Numbered from the stretch's first letter, positions 1 to 10,134 are shown. The stretch: DNA of 64,000 nt from Symbioplanes lichenis (GCF_030709675.1 NZ_JAUZQD010000011.1:186001-250000); one strand, 5' to 3'. Notes: a model not told the origin generated them from the letters alone. Numbers and translations: made by a program.

Positions 1-140
1 CACTGATGCACGGAGATTACTCCGAATCGGCGCATCGTTGCCCGTATCCGTGAAGGCCGATCGCACGACTTGTCCGTTCATCCCGCTCGTCGACCCGGAA
101 GGGCGGACGGACGCCCACCCGGGACCGACCCCCAGCGGGG

Positions 141-230
141 GAGGCCGCCGGTCACGAGACCGGCCGCGGGCGAGGGAAGCCGGCGGTCATGAGACCGGCC
201 GCGGGCGGGGGAGGCCGGCGGTCATGACGG
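141..230. repeat. 35-bp direct repeat at the 3' end of eccC
   Basis: Two near-identical 35-bp units start at 141 and 176, and a partial third starts at 211. The third runs into the eccC stop codon (TCA at 222-224 on this strand), so the repeated unit includes the gene's terminal codons. Copies differ by a few substitutions. There are no CRISPR-like spacers. Positions 1-140 hold nothing else that I can identify. Confidence 0.8.
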
Positions 231-3200
231 CGGGAAGGGCGGCAGATAGGCGAGCTGCACCAGCCGCAACCCCTCGCGCCGGGTGACCAGCCGCCCCCGG
301 CCGGGCGGCAGCGGGCCGGGGCGGGCGGGACCGATGAGGGCACCCTCGTCCGGCGGCCCGGCCATCACCAGACCGGGCGAGGACAGCTCACGCAGGCGCT
401 GGATCACCGGGTCGAACATCGCCCGCGCGGCGCCCCCGGCCCGGCGCGCGATGATCAGGTGCAGGCCGATGTCGCGGGCCTGGAGCAGGTGGTCGAGGAT
501 CGGCTGCAGCGGGTTGGTGCTGCCCGCCGTCACGAGGTCGTAGTCGTCGACGAGGACGAAGAGCTCCGGGCCGCTCCACCAGGACCGGTCGCGCAGTTGT
601 TGCCGGTTGACGTCGGGACCGGGCAGGCGGCGGTCCATGTAGCCGGCCACGTTCTGCATGAGCTCGAGGGTCTGCTGGGGCTGGATGCCGTATCCGATGC
701 GGTGGTCGCTCTCCGGCAGGTCCATGAGGCCGCGCCGATAGTCGATCAGGATGATCCGCGCCTGCTTGGGGTCGAAGCGGCCGGTCACGGTGGTGGCGAG
801 CGCGCGCAGGAACGAGGTCTTGCCGCACTCGGCGTCGCCGAAGAGGACGAAGTGCGGGTCGCTCGCGAAGTCGATCGTCACCGGGCGCAGGTCGGCTTCC
901 GCGATGCCGATCGGCAGGTGCAGACCGGCGCCGGCCCGCACTTCCTCGTACGCCAGGGAGCCCGGCAGCATCCGGACCCTGGGCGCCACCGGGCCGCTCC
1001 ACGCCGCGGCGAGCCGGGTGGCGAGGCCCGGTCCCGTGGTGTCGTGCAGCTCCGGTCGTACGGTCAAGAAGTGCAGCCCGTCGCCGACGATGCCGCGGCC
1101 GGGCCGGTCGGGCACCTCGCCCGCGGCCCGGCGATGGACCGCCGAGTCGGTGGGGTCGCCGAGGCGCAGTTCCACCCGCGTGCCGAACATGTCGCGCAGC
1201 GCCGGACGATAGTCCATCCACCGCGGCGCCGCGGCCACGATGTGGATGCCGTAGGAGAGGCCGCGCGTGGCGATGTCGGTGATCGCGTTCTCGAGGTCGT
1301 CGAACTCGTTGCGCAGCGTCGACCAGCCGTCCACGACCAGGAACACGTCGCCGAACGGGTCGTCCGCGTGCTCACCCGCCGCCCGCTGCGCCCGATAGGT
1401 CGCGATGTCGAGGCCCAGGTCGGCGAAGCGGCGCTCGCGCTCGGCCAGCAGGGCGGTGATCTCGCCGACCGTGCGGCGCACGCCCACCGGGTCGAGGCGC
1501 TGCACGACCCCGCCGACGTGCGGCACGTCCCGGATCAGGCCCAGGGCGCCGCCACCGAAGTCGAGGCAGTAGATCTGCGCCTCGGCCGGCGTGTGCGTGA
1601 GCGCCAGCCCGAGGATCAATGACCTCAGCAGCGTCGACTTGCCGGACTGCGTGCCGCCGGCGATCGCCACATGGCCCGAGCCGCCGGCGAGGTGCAGCCA
1701 CAGCACGTCGCGTACCTGGTCACGGGGTTTGTCGATGAGAGCCACCGGTACGCGCAACGCGCCGTGCAGCTCGGGCCGGGAGGCGGACAACCCGCGCGCC
1801 GGATCGGTGCTCAACGGCCCGAGCAGGTCGTCGAGGGTCGGCGAGTCCTCCAGCGGCGGCAGCCACACCCGGTGGGCGGGCGGCCCCTCGCCGTCGAGCC
1901 GGTCGACAAGCACGTCCAGCAGCGTCGCCCCGAGCGCCGGGGTCACCTCGCGGGTCGCGCCGGCCGGGCGTACGGGCGGAAGGTGGGGTGTGGTCGAGAA
2001 GGGCAGGACCAGCGGTTCCCCGGCCCGGCGGGGTCCGGCGACGCGGCCGGTCGGACGATAGGGACCCGAGACGTACGCCGCCCGGAAGCGCACCAGCGGC
2101 TCGGTCCCGAACCGCAGGTAGCCGTGGCCGGGCGCGCGCGGCAGCTCGTACGCGTCGGGCACGCCCAGCACCGTCCGCGACTCCAGCGCCGAGAAGGTCC
2201 GGAGACCGATCCGGTACGACAGATGGGTGTCCAGCCCCCGCAACCGGCCCTCCTCCAAGCGCTGCGACGCCAGCAGCAGGTGCACGCCGAGCGACCGGCC
2301 CAGCCGTCCGATCTGGACGAACAGGTCGATGAAATCCGGCTTGGCCGAGAGCAGCTCGGAGAACTCGTCGCAGATGATCAGCAGGCTGGGCAGGGGCGGC
2401 AGGTCGGCGCCGGAGGCACGCGCCCGCTCGTAGTCGCGCCGGCTCGCGTAGTTGCCCGCCCGGCGCAGCACCTCCTGCCGCCGGACCAGCTCCCCGTCGA
2501 CGGCGTCCACCATCCGGTCGACCAGGACCAGCTCGTCGGCGAGGTTGGTGATCACCGCGGCGGTGTGCGGCAGCCGGTCGAGCGAGGCGAAGGTGGCCCC
2601 GCCCTTGAAGTCGACGAGCACGAAGTTGAGCGTCTCGGACGAGTGGGTGGTCGCCAGGGCGAGCACGATCGTGCGCAGCAGCTCGGACTTGCCGGACCCG
2701 GTGGCGCCGATGAGCAGCCCGTGCGGGCCCATGCCGTCCTGGGCGGACTCCTTGAGGTCGAGGTCGACGGGTGAACCGTCCCCGCTCAGCCCGATCGGCA
2801 CCCGGAGCCAGTCGCGGTCCGGCCGGGGCTCCTGCCACACCGCGGCCACGTCGAGGGCGGCCGGGTCGCCGAGCGCGAGCAGGTCGGCCAGTCCCGCCCC
2901 GGTGGGCGCCGGCGCGTCCGTCGCGGTGGTGACCACGCCGAGCCGCAGGGGCGCCAGCCTCCGGGCCACGGCTTCGGCCTCGGCGACGCTGAGGTGGTCC
3001 GGCCGGCCGACTTGGGCGGCGTGCTCCATCGCGTACGTGTGCAGGGCCTGGTCGTCGCTGGTGTCCAGCACCAGCATCCCGCGGTCGAGCAGGCGTGGCG
3101 GCGCGTGGTGCAGGTCCAGGAAGGTCACCCCGTCGATGCCCTCGTCGAGCGCGTCCGGGCCGGCGCCGTCGAGCACGATCACGACGTGCGGGCCGGTCGG

Positions 3201-4121
3201 CTCCACGCCGGCCGGGTCGAAGCGGGGCCGATCGCCGAGCACGTCCTCCAGCAGCTGGTCGAGCTCCGTCGCCGAGCCGGCGGCCAGGCGCAACGGCCCG
3301 GTCCGGTCGCTGCGGACGGGGTGCCGGGCGTGCGGGAGCCACTTGATCCAGTCCCACGCGGCGCGCTGCTCGTCACCGGTGCAGACGGCGATGACCAGGT
3401 CGTCCGGGGCATGGAACACCGCGAGCTGCGTCAGCATCGCCCGCGCCAGGCCCGCCGCGCCGGGCCCGCGCAGGTGGACCCGGGCGAAGGCGCGCAGCGA
3501 GACGGCCACGGGCAGGTCCGGCACGACCGAGTACGTGTCCAGGAAGCGCCGCAGCGCCCCGGCGGTCAGCGGCTCGAGGTCCTCGACCGGCTGGGTGACC
3601 GGGGCAACGAGCGGTGTGGCCAGCGTCTGCGGGCCGACGGCGACCCGGATGACCGCGAAGTCCGAGTCGGCGGGCCGCCGTTCCCACACCCGGTGACTGT
3701 CCACGGTCGACCACAGCCGGGCCGGGTCGGGATGGCGGTAGTAGAGGCCGGCGCGTTGCCGGGCGACCGTGTCGCGGACGCGTCGGCGCAGGCCGGCGAG
3801 GTGGCGCAGGTATTCGCGGCGGGCGGTCAGCATCTCGGCCTTGCGTGGCGTCCCGCTGCCGCCGAACGAGGTGGCCAGCATGGCGAGCGACGAGATCCCG
3901 AAGAGGCCGCCGATCACATAGGACAGGGCGCCGCCGCGGCCCTGACCCATGAGCATCGCCATCGCGACCGAGCCGCCGAGCATGGGCAGCGTCATGAACG
4001 CCTGCTGCCACCGGCTCCCGGCCGCCGCGGGCACCTCCGGCGGCGGATCGATCACCAGGTCGCCGGTGGGGATCTCGGGCGCCGGGCGGCGGGCGGCCCG
4101 CTTGACCACCACTGTTCCCAC
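222..4121 (-). CDS. eccC: Type VII secretion FtsK/SpoIIIE-type ATPase EccC (EccCa-EccCb fused)
   Basis: Motor ATPase of an ESX/type VII secretion system, predicted in the inner membrane where it recruits WXG100-type substrates. The 1299-residue product has two N-terminal membrane segments (about 35-80) and three FtsK/SpoIIIE ATPase domains. Walker A lysines are at about K478 (GATGSGKSE), K828 (GGTQSGKST) and K1101 (GDAECGKTS). Domain 1 has the full Walker B ICDEF; domains 2 and 3 have VVDGW and LVDDY, as usual in EccC. The GTG start has GGGAGG five bases upstream. It is divergent from eccD. The length fits one fused polypeptide rather than split EccCa/EccCb. Other ESX genes (eccB, mycP, esx) are not in the window. 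Confidence 0.95.
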   Translation of the reverse strand: MGTVVVKRAARRPAPEIPTGDLVIDPPPEVPAAAGSRWQQAFMTLPMLGGSVAMAMLMGQGRGGALSYVIGGLFGISSLAMLATSFGGSGTPRKAEMLTARREYLRHLAGLRRRVRDTVARQRAGLYYRHPDPARLWSTVDSHRVWERRPADSDFAVIRVAVGPQTLATPLVAPVTQPVEDLEPLTAGALRRFLDTYSVVPDLPVAVSLRAFARVHLRGPGAAGLARAMLTQLAVFHAPDDLVIAVCTGDEQRAAWDWIKWLPHARHPVRSDRTGPLRLAAGSATELDQLLEDVLGDRPRFDPAGVEPTGPHVVIVLDGAGPDALDEGIDGVTFLDLHHAPPRLLDRGMLVLDTSDDQALHTYAMEHAAQVGRPDHLSVAEAEAVARRLAPLRLGVVTTATDAPAPTGAGLADLLALGDPAALDVAAVWQEPRPDRDWLRVPIGLSGDGSPVDLDLKESAQDGMGPHGLLIGATGSGKSELLRTIVLALATTHSSETLNFVLVDFKGGATFASLDRLPHTAAVITNLADELVLVDRMVDAVDGELVRRQEVLRRAGNYASRRDYERARASGADLPPLPSLLIICDEFSELLSAKPDFIDLFVQIGRLGRSLGVHLLLASQRLEEGRLRGLDTHLSYRIGLRTFSALESRTVLGVPDAYELPRAPGHGYLRFGTEPLVRFRAAYVSGPYRPTGRVAGPRRAGEPLVLPFSTTPHLPPVRPAGATREVTPALGATLLDVLVDRLDGEGPPAHRVWLPPLEDSPTLDDLLGPLSTDPARGLSASRPELHGALRVPVALIDKPRDQVRDVLWLHLAGGSGHVAIAGGTQSGKSTLLRSLILGLALTHTPAEAQIYCLDFGGGALGLIRDVPHVGGVVQRLDPVGVRRTVGEITALLAERERRFADLGLDIATYRAQRAAGEHADDPFGDVFLVVDGWSTLRNEFDDLENAITDIATRGLSYGIHIVAAAPRWMDYRPALRDMFGTRVELRLGDPTDSAVHRRAAGEVPDRPGRGIVGDGLHFLTVRPELHDTTGPGLATRLAAAWSGPVAPRVRMLPGSLAYEEVRAGAGLHLPIGIAEADLRPVTIDFASDPHFVLFGDAECGKTSFLRALATTVTGRFDPKQARIILIDYRRGLMDLPESDHRIGYGIQPQQTLELMQNVAGYMDRRLPGPDVNRQQLRDRSWWSGPELFVLVDDYDLVTAGSTNPLQPILDHLLQARDIGLHLIIARRAGGAARAMFDPVIQRLRELSSPGLVMAGPPDEGALIGPARPGPLPPGRGRLVTRREGLRLVQLAYLPPFPPS

Positions 4122-4208
4122 GCCCGCCTCCCTGATTTCAGAAACTCAGAGCACTCAATGCGTTACACAGCGCTCATGATAGCCTCAGGTCCGTCGATGG
4201 GAGGTGCC

Positions 4209-5612
4209 GTGAACCTGGGCCTCGCCCGAGTCACGATCAGCGCGCCGCGGCGCCGCCTCGACGTCGCCCTGCCCGAGCACGTTCCCCTCGCCGAGCTGCT
4301 GCCCGAGGTGCTGCGGCACGCCGGCGAGGAGCTGGCCGACGACGGCGAACGGCACGGCGGCTGGATCCTGCGGCGTACGGACGGGGTGCCCCTCACCCCC
4401 GCCGAGGCGCTCGCCGCGCAGGGCGTCCGCGACGGCGAGGTGCTCTACCTGCGGCCGGCGCGGTCGGGCTGGCCGGAGCTCGAGTACGACGACGTGGTCG
4501 AGGCGATCGCCGACGAGGCCCGGAGGCGGAGCGTGACGTGGACGCCGGCCGCGACCCGGATGGCGACGCTGGCCGGGGCGGGCGTGCTGCTCGCGGTGGG
4601 CGCGCTCGCGGTGCTGGCGGCGGGTCCGAGCTGGGGAGCGGGCGTGGGCGTCGGGCTGGGCGGCGCGGTGCTGCTCGCGCTGGCCGGGACGACGGCTTCC
4701 CGGGCGTACGGGGACGCGGCGGCCGGGGCGGTGCTGGGCGGGGCGGCTCTGCCGTACGCCTTCGCGGGCGGATCCGTCCTGATCTCGCAGCCGGAAGCGG
4801 CCGGGGCCGTGCCCGGGCTGGCCTGGCTCGGCGGGCCCGGGCTGCTGACGGGCTCGGTCGCGCTGCTCCTCTTCGCCGTGCTCGCCGGGGCCGGGGTCGC
4901 CACACTGCCCCGGATCTTCGCCGCCGGCGTGACGGCGGGGCTGCTCGGGGCGCTCGCGGCGCTGGCCGGGCTGTGGACCTCGGCGGCGGGGGCGGCGGCG
5001 GTGCTGATGTGTGTGCTGGTGTGCGGGATCGGGCTGCTGCCGGTGCTGGCGATCCGGTTCGGTGGCGTGCCCGGGGCGATGCCCGTGGCTTTTGTTCCCG
5101 CGGCTTCGCGGGACGACCGGTCCGGGGCGGACGAGCGGCCGGACCGGGCGCGGGTGGGGGCGGCGGTCGGGCGTACCGAGGAAATGCTGGTGGGGATGCT
5201 GATCGGGCACGCCGTCGCGGCGGCGGGGGCCTTCGTGGTGCTGGCCGCGGGCGGGACGGCGGCGCGGATCCTGGCCGCTCTGGCGGTGGCCGCCCTGCTG
5301 CTGCGGTCGCGGTTGTTCGTGACCGTACGGCAGCGGGTGCCCCTCCTCGCGGGCGGGCTGACCGGACTGTTCGCCCTGGGCACAGGTCTCGTGCGTGACG
5401 CCGGCTCGACCGTGCTGCTCGTGGCGGCCGCGGCCGTGGTGGTGCTGGCCGTGGTGGTCGTCGCCGCCGGGGTGGCGTGGTCGCGGCGGCCGCCGTCGCC
5501 CTATCTGGGCCGGGCGGCGGACCTGCTGGACAACCTCGCGGTGATCGCGGTGATCCCGGTGGCGTGTGCGGTGGTGGGTCTGTACGGCCTGGTCTCGACG
5601 ATCAGCCTGTAA
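4209..5612 (+). CDS. eccD: Type VII secretion integral membrane protein EccD
   Basis: Membrane pore component of the ESX system. The 467-residue protein has an N-terminal ubiquitin-like domain (about 1-90, rich in charged residues, starting LGLARVTISAPRRR) followed by about eleven hydrophobic helices from residue 115 to the end. I chose the GTG at 4209 because GGGAGGT lies directly upstream, although the spacing is short. ATGs at 4197 and 4176 are in-frame alternatives. It is transcribed divergently from eccC across about 90 bp that must hold both promoters. Confidence 0.92.
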   Translation: MNLGLARVTISAPRRRLDVALPEHVPLAELLPEVLRHAGEELADDGERHGGWILRRTDGVPLTPAEALAAQGVRDGEVLYLRPARSGWPELEYDDVVEAIADEARRRSVTWTPAATRMATLAGAGVLLAVGALAVLAAGPSWGAGVGVGLGGAVLLALAGTTASRAYGDAAAGAVLGGAALPYAFAGGSVLISQPEAAGAVPGLAWLGGPGLLTGSVALLLFAVLAGAGVATLPRIFAAGVTAGLLGALAALAGLWTSAAGAAAVLMCVLVCGIGLLPVLAIRFGGVPGAMPVAFVPAASRDDRSGADERPDRARVGAAVGRTEEMLVGMLIGHAVAAAGAFVVLAAGGTAARILAALAVAALLLRSRLFVTVRQRVPLLAGGLTGLFALGTGLVRDAGSTVLLVAAAAVVVLAVVVVAAGVAWSRRPPSPYLGRAADLLDNLAVIAVIPVACAVVGLYGLVSTISL

Positions 5613-5685
5613 GAACCAGGTAACGCGGCGGGCCGGCGGCTCGGCTCGGAAGCCGGCCACCGGCCCGTGCGGTGGTCGTGCGGGT

Positions 5686-5705
5686 GGGCGGGACGGTGCC
5701 CGCCC
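5686..5705. terminator. Candidate stem-loop between convergent eccD and ppa
   Basis: GGGCGGG (5686-5692) pairs with CCCGCCC (5699-5705) around a six-base loop in the 139-bp gap between two convergent genes. There is no T-tract, so it is a structural candidate only. Strong GC stems without U-tracts are common at actinomycete gene ends. Confidence 0.35.
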
Positions 5706-5751
5706 GGCAGGCGTTCGCCCAGGCCGGTGGACGCCCGGAGAAGCAGCCGGA

Positions 5752-6264
5752 TCAGTGCTCGTCGTGCTCGCCGTGCTCGGCCTCGGCCGCCTCGGCGCGC
5801 TTGAACGACGCGCGGATCTCCTCCTCGGCCTCCATGCGGCCGACCCAGGTGGCGCCCTCGACGGACTTGCCCGGCTCGAGGTCCTTGTAGACCGTGAAGA
5901 AGTGCTGAATCTCCATGCGGTCGAACTCGGACACGTGGTGGATGTCGCGCAGGTGCTCCTGGCGCGGGTCCTCGAACGGGACGCACAGGACCTTGTCGTC
6001 GCGGCCCTTCTCGTCGGTCATCCGGTACATGCCGATGGCGCGGGCGCGCACCAGGCAGCCCGGGAAGGTCGGCTCGGGGATGATCACGAGCGCGTCCAGC
6101 GGGTCGCCGTCCTGGCCCAGCGTGCCCTCGATGTAGCCGTAGTCGGCCGGGTACTGCGTCGAGGTGAAGAGCGTCCTGTCGAGCCGGATGCGACCGGTCT
6201 TGTGGTCGACCTCGTACTTGTTTCGGTGGCCCTTCGGGATCTCAACGAGAATGTCGAAATCCAT
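5752..6264 (-). CDS. ppa: Inorganic pyrophosphatase (family I)
   Basis: Soluble Mg-dependent hydrolase that splits pyrophosphate to phosphate and pulls biosynthetic reactions forward. The 170-residue length is usual for family I. The active-site stretch QDGDPLDALVI (D-x-D-P-x-D) is present, and the N-terminus MDFDILVEIPKG matches actinobacterial Ppa. The ATG start is preceded by AGGGAG. The C-terminus is a charged Glu/His-rich tail. It is divergent from dacB, as for Rv3628/Rv3627c in M. tuberculosis. Confidence 0.97.
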   Translation of the reverse strand: MDFDILVEIPKGHRNKYEVDHKTGRIRLDRTLFTSTQYPADYGYIEGTLGQDGDPLDALVIIPEPTFPGCLVRARAIGMYRMTDEKGRDDKVLCVPFEDPRQEHLRDIHHVSEFDRMEIQHFFTVYKDLEPGKSVEGATWVGRMEAEEEIRASFKRAEAAEAEHGEHDEH

Positions 6265-6413
6265 AGTTCGCTCCCTTGTTCGCCCGGCCTGGTCACCGGC
6301 TGATGATCCGTGCGGCGGGGCGGGGGACTCGGCCCCACCAGATCCGCGCGCACCGGTGTGCCGGATGTTTGTAGTGTCTCCTAAGTCTGCCGGTCCGTAC
6401 GGAGGAGGGGCGT

Positions 6414-8072
6414 GTGGGGAGGCAAGATTCACAGAACACTCCCGAGTACGACGGCGTGTCGGAGTCGAAGCAGGGCCGGTCTCCGGTAGAAGGCGCCAGA
6501 AATGTCCGGGATGCCCCGGATTTCCCGCGGCCCGCGAGCGGAACCTACGGACGCGCGGCGGTGCCGGCTCCACAGTTCTCTGGACAGTACGCCGCGGACA
6601 CGCCCCCGGACGGGCAAAAAGCTGATTCCGGACAGAGTGCCCCGGAAGGTGGCACGTACGGCACGGCGGCCGCGCGAGGCGGGCAGCGCTCCCGGCGTAC
6701 GCTCCTGGTGTCGGGTTTGTCGGTTGTGGTGATCTTGATCGTCCTTGCCGGGGCGGCGCTGGTCGTGCGGCCGGGACCGGTCGACGGCTGGCTCTCGGCC
6801 GAGCCGTCCGCGCGGCCCAGCTTCGTCCCCACGCCGGACCCGACCCCGACGCCGGTGCTCGTGGCGGCCGCAGCCGCCGCCACCGCCCCGACAGCCGCCG
6901 GCGTGACGGCCGCGATCGGCCCGCTGGTCTCCGCGAAGTCCCTGGGCACGGCCAACATCTCCGTGGTCGACGGCGTGACCGGCGACGTCCTCTTCGCGAA
7001 GAACGCCGGCACGATGACCACGCCCGCCTCCACCACCAAGCTCCTGACCGCGGCGACCGTGCTGGCCGCGCGCGGACCGGCCTACCGCCTGACCACCCGG
7101 GCCGTCGCCGGGGCGAAGCCGGGCGAGGTCGTGCTGATCGGCGGCGGTGACCCCACGCTCGCGGTCGACGCCGACGACCAGTTCCCCGGGGCCGCCCGCC
7201 TCGACAAGCTCGCCGCCCAGGTCAAGAAGGCCCTCGGCGCTCAGCCACCGACCCGCGTGATCGTCGACACCTCTCTCTTCACCGGCCCCGAGATGGGCGC
7301 CGGATGGGACGGCGGCCTGATCTCGGGCGGCCAGGTCGCGCGGATCCAGGCGCTGATGACCAACGCCGGGCGGGTGAAGCCGGTGCACAACGAGCGCGGC
7401 GGCGACCGGCGCTTCACCGATCCGGCGCTGTCGGCGGGCAAGGCGTTCGCCCAGCTGCTCGGCCTGCCGGAGAGTGCGGTGACCAGGGGAAAGGCGCCCG
7501 CCGGCGCCCAGTTGGGGGCGGTACAGTCGCCGCCGCTGGTGCACATCGTCGACTGGATGCTCGAGCAGAGCGACAACGTCCTGGCCGAGGCCATGGCCCG
7601 GCAGGTGGCGCTGGCCGCCGGCCAGCCGGCCTCCTTCGACGGCGCCGCCAGGGCGATGGGCGACAAGCTGGACGAGCTGGGCCTGCCGGGCGAGGAGGCC
7701 GACCTCTACGACGCCAGCGGCCTCTCGCGCCACAACGGCATCAGCCCCGAGCTGCTGACCGACGTGCTCTCGCTCGCCGCCGGCGGCAAGAACCCTCAGG
7801 TCAGCGCGATGCTCGGCGGGCTGCCGGTGGCGGGCTGGTCGGGGACGCTGCGCACCCGCTTCGCGACGCCGGCGCCCAACCAGGCCGGGCAGGGGATCGT
7901 CCGTGCCAAGACCGGCTCGCTGAGCGGCGTCAACACGATGTCGGGGCAGCTCATGACCCGGGACGGGCGCCTGCTGCTCTTCGCCTTCATGGCCACGGGC
8001 GCCAACGCGATCGAGGCCCGGGCGACCCTCGACAAGCTCGCCACCACCCTGGTGGGCTGCGGCTGCCAGTAA
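6414..8072 (+). CDS. dacB: D-alanyl-D-alanine carboxypeptidase/endopeptidase (PBP4 type, peptidase S13)
   Basis: Peptidoglycan peptidase acting outside the membrane on stem-peptide D-Ala or cross-links. The 552 residues comprise about 95 disordered cytoplasmic residues, one membrane helix (about 96-118), a Pro/Ala linker, then the S13 catalytic domain. All three penicillin-binding motifs are present: S206-T-T-K209, S386-D-N and K499-T-G. The GTG start follows GGAGGAGGG. The long cytoplasmic N-tail is unlike E. coli DacB but common in actinomycetes. The next gene starts about 50 bp downstream on the same strand. Confidence 0.94.
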   Translation: MGRQDSQNTPEYDGVSESKQGRSPVEGARNVRDAPDFPRPASGTYGRAAVPAPQFSGQYAADTPPDGQKADSGQSAPEGGTYGTAAARGGQRSRRTLLVSGLSVVVILIVLAGAALVVRPGPVDGWLSAEPSARPSFVPTPDPTPTPVLVAAAAAATAPTAAGVTAAIGPLVSAKSLGTANISVVDGVTGDVLFAKNAGTMTTPASTTKLLTAATVLAARGPAYRLTTRAVAGAKPGEVVLIGGGDPTLAVDADDQFPGAARLDKLAAQVKKALGAQPPTRVIVDTSLFTGPEMGAGWDGGLISGGQVARIQALMTNAGRVKPVHNERGGDRRFTDPALSAGKAFAQLLGLPESAVTRGKAPAGAQLGAVQSPPLVHIVDWMLEQSDNVLAEAMARQVALAAGQPASFDGAARAMGDKLDELGLPGEEADLYDASGLSRHNGISPELLTDVLSLAAGGKNPQVSAMLGGLPVAGWSGTLRTRFATPAPNQAGQGIVRAKTGSLSGVNTMSGQLMTRDGRLLLFAFMATGANAIEARATLDKLATTLVGCGCQ

Positions 8073-8120
8073 GGGAATTCTCAGGGTGGGCGGCTGGTCG
8101 TGCGCGGGTACGGTGGGTCC

Positions 8121-9179
8121 ATGGCGCAGTTCGTCGACTGGGATCTGGCCGCCGCCACCGCGGGCGCGCTGAGCAAATCCGGCCCCGCGGTGTCCTACGA
8201 AGAAGCCACACAGGTGGTCGCGCAGCTGCGCGAGCTCACCGACGAGGCCCGCCGGCACGTCGCGGCCTACACAGGTCTGACCCCGGTGACCGAGGGGCCG
8301 CCGGTGCGGATCGTCGACCGCAAGGACTGGGCCGCGGTCAACCTCGCCGGGCTCAAGGAAGTCATGATCCCGCTGGTCAGCCGGCTCTCCGGGGACAAGC
8401 AGCCGGGCCCGGTGGCCGACGCGATCGGCTCCCGCGTCACCGGCGTGCAAGCCGGCACGGTGCTGGCCTATCTGTCCGGGCGGGTCCTGGGGCAGTACGA
8501 GGTCTTCTCGGCCGAGCCCGGCCAGCTGCTGCTCAACGCGCCCAACATCGTCGAGGTGGAGCGCAAGCTCGCCGCCGACCCGCGCGACTTCCGGCTCTGG
8601 GTGTGCCTGCACGAGGTGACCCACCTCACCCAGTTCCAGGCCGTGCCGTGGATGCGCGGCTACTTCCTCGGCGAGGTCCAGGCCTTCGTCGACGCCTCCC
8701 AGGGCGGCGAGCACATCCTCGAGCGGCTGCGCCGCGGCGTCGCCACCCTGTCGGACGCGCTGCGTGACCCGGACAGCCGCTCCTCGGTGATCGACATCGT
8801 CCAGACGCCCGCGCAGAAGGCGGTGCTCGACCGGCTCACCGCGCTGATGACGCTGCTCGAGGGGCACGCCGAGTTCGTGATGGACGGCGTCGGCCCCGAC
8901 GTCGTGCCGTCCGTCGACGCGATCCGGGCCAAGTTCAACCAGCGCCGCGAGAGCGGCAACCCGCTGGAGAAGGCCATCCGCCGGGTCCTGGGCATCGAGG
9001 TCAAGATGCGGCAGTACGCGGAGGGCCGCAAGTTCGTCCACGGGGTCGTCGACCGGGTCGGCATGGCCGGCTTCAACAAGGTCTTCAGCTCCCCGCTGAC
9101 CCTGCCGCGCCTCGACGAGCTGGGCGACCCCGACGCCTGGGTGGCGCGGGTGCACGGCCCGGTGGGGCTCGCCTCCTGA
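8121..9179 (+). CDS. Zinc-dependent metalloprotease-like protein (DUF2342 family)
   Basis: Predicted zincin-fold hydrolase of the actinobacterial DUF2342 family, sometimes labelled coenzyme F420 biosynthesis-associated; substrate unknown. The 352-residue protein has a clear HExxH zinc site, H164-E-V-T-H168, in LHEVTHLTQF. I chose the ATG at 8121 over the GTG at 8100 because it gives the usual N-terminus MAQFVDWDLA. It occupies the position of Rv3626c, between dacB and tilS, with only one base before tilS, so the two are probably cotranscribed. Confidence 0.85.
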   Translation: MAQFVDWDLAAATAGALSKSGPAVSYEEATQVVAQLRELTDEARRHVAAYTGLTPVTEGPPVRIVDRKDWAAVNLAGLKEVMIPLVSRLSGDKQPGPVADAIGSRVTGVQAGTVLAYLSGRVLGQYEVFSAEPGQLLLNAPNIVEVERKLAADPRDFRLWVCLHEVTHLTQFQAVPWMRGYFLGEVQAFVDASQGGEHILERLRRGVATLSDALRDPDSRSSVIDIVQTPAQKAVLDRLTALMTLLEGHAEFVMDGVGPDVVPSVDAIRAKFNQRRESGNPLEKAIRRVLGIEVKMRQYAEGRKFVHGVVDRVGMAGFNKVFSSPLTLPRLDELGDPDAWVARVHGPVGLAS

Positions 9180-9180
9180 C

Positions 9181-10134
9181 GTGGCCCGCATCCCGGCGCC
9201 CGTCGCCACGATCCGCACGGCGGTCCGCCGGGCGCTGACGCCGGGCTCGCCGGTGCTGGTCGCCTGTTCGGGCGGCGCCGACTCGCTCGCCCTGGCGGCG
9301 GCCGTGGCGTTCGTGGCGCCGCGCATGGGCGTGCCGGCCGGCCTCGTCACCGTGGACCATCAGCTGCAGGAGGGCTCCGCCGCGCGCGCCGCCTCCGTGG
9401 CCGGCTGGGCCCGGTCGGCCGGCCTCGATCCGGTGCTGGTCTCCACCGTGACGGTCGGCTCGTCCGGCGGGCCGGAGGCGGCGGCCCGGGAGGCCCGCTA
9501 CGCGGCTCTGTCCGCGGCCGCCGGCGAGGCCGATGTGCTGCTCGGGCACACGCGCGACGATCAGGCGGAGACCGTACTGCTGGCGCTCGCGCGAGGCGCC
9601 GGGCCGCGCGGGATGGCGGGGATGCCGTACCGGCGGGGGATCTTCGTCCGTCCGCTGCTGGACGTGTCGCGGGCCGACACGCGCAAGGCGTGCGCGGCGC
9701 TCGGCCTGGTCGCGTGGGAGGACCCGCACAACACCTCTTCCGCGTACGCCCGGGCGCGCGTGCGGTCGTCCGCGCTGCCCGCTCTGGAGGGCGCGCTCGG
9801 GCCGGCTGTGGTCGCGAACCTGGCCCGGACGGCATCGCTGCTGGCCCTCGATGTCGCCGAGCTCGACCGGCAGGCTGTCGCGGCTCTCGCTGCCGCGCGG
9901 TCGTCCGCCGGTCTTTCGGTCTCGGACCTGTCGGATCTGTCGCCCGCCATCCGCGGCCGGGTGCTGCACGCGTGGGCGCTGGAGCTGGGTGCGCCGGGGG
10001 CGGCGCTGTCCCATCGTCATGTGGCCGCCCTGGAGGCTCTCGTGACCGACTGGCACGGTCAAGGTCACGCCGCGTTGCCGGGCGGTATCCACATTGCGCG
10101 GCGGGCGGGTGATCTCGTGCGGATGACCCTGTGA
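9181..10134 (+). CDS. tilS: tRNA(Ile)-lysidine synthetase
   Basis: ATP-dependent N-type PP-loop ligase that adds lysine to C34 of the CAU-anticodon tRNA-Ile so that it reads AUA. The PP-loop S30-G-G-A-D-S35 is intact and is followed by the typical LLGHTRDDQAET and RPLLDVSRADTR segments. At 317 residues it lacks the long C-terminal extension of the E. coli enzyme, as is usual in actinobacteria. GTG start one base after the previous stop. Confidence 0.95.
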   Translation: MARIPAPVATIRTAVRRALTPGSPVLVACSGGADSLALAAAVAFVAPRMGVPAGLVTVDHQLQEGSAARAASVAGWARSAGLDPVLVSTVTVGSSGGPEAAAREARYAALSAAAGEADVLLGHTRDDQAETVLLALARGAGPRGMAGMPYRRGIFVRPLLDVSRADTRKACAALGLVAWEDPHNTSSAYARARVRSSALPALEGALGPAVVANLARTASLLALDVAELDRQAVAALAAARSSAGLSVSDLSDLSPAIRGRVLHAWALELGAPGAALSHRHVAALEALVTDWHGQGHAALPGGIHIARRAGDLVRMTL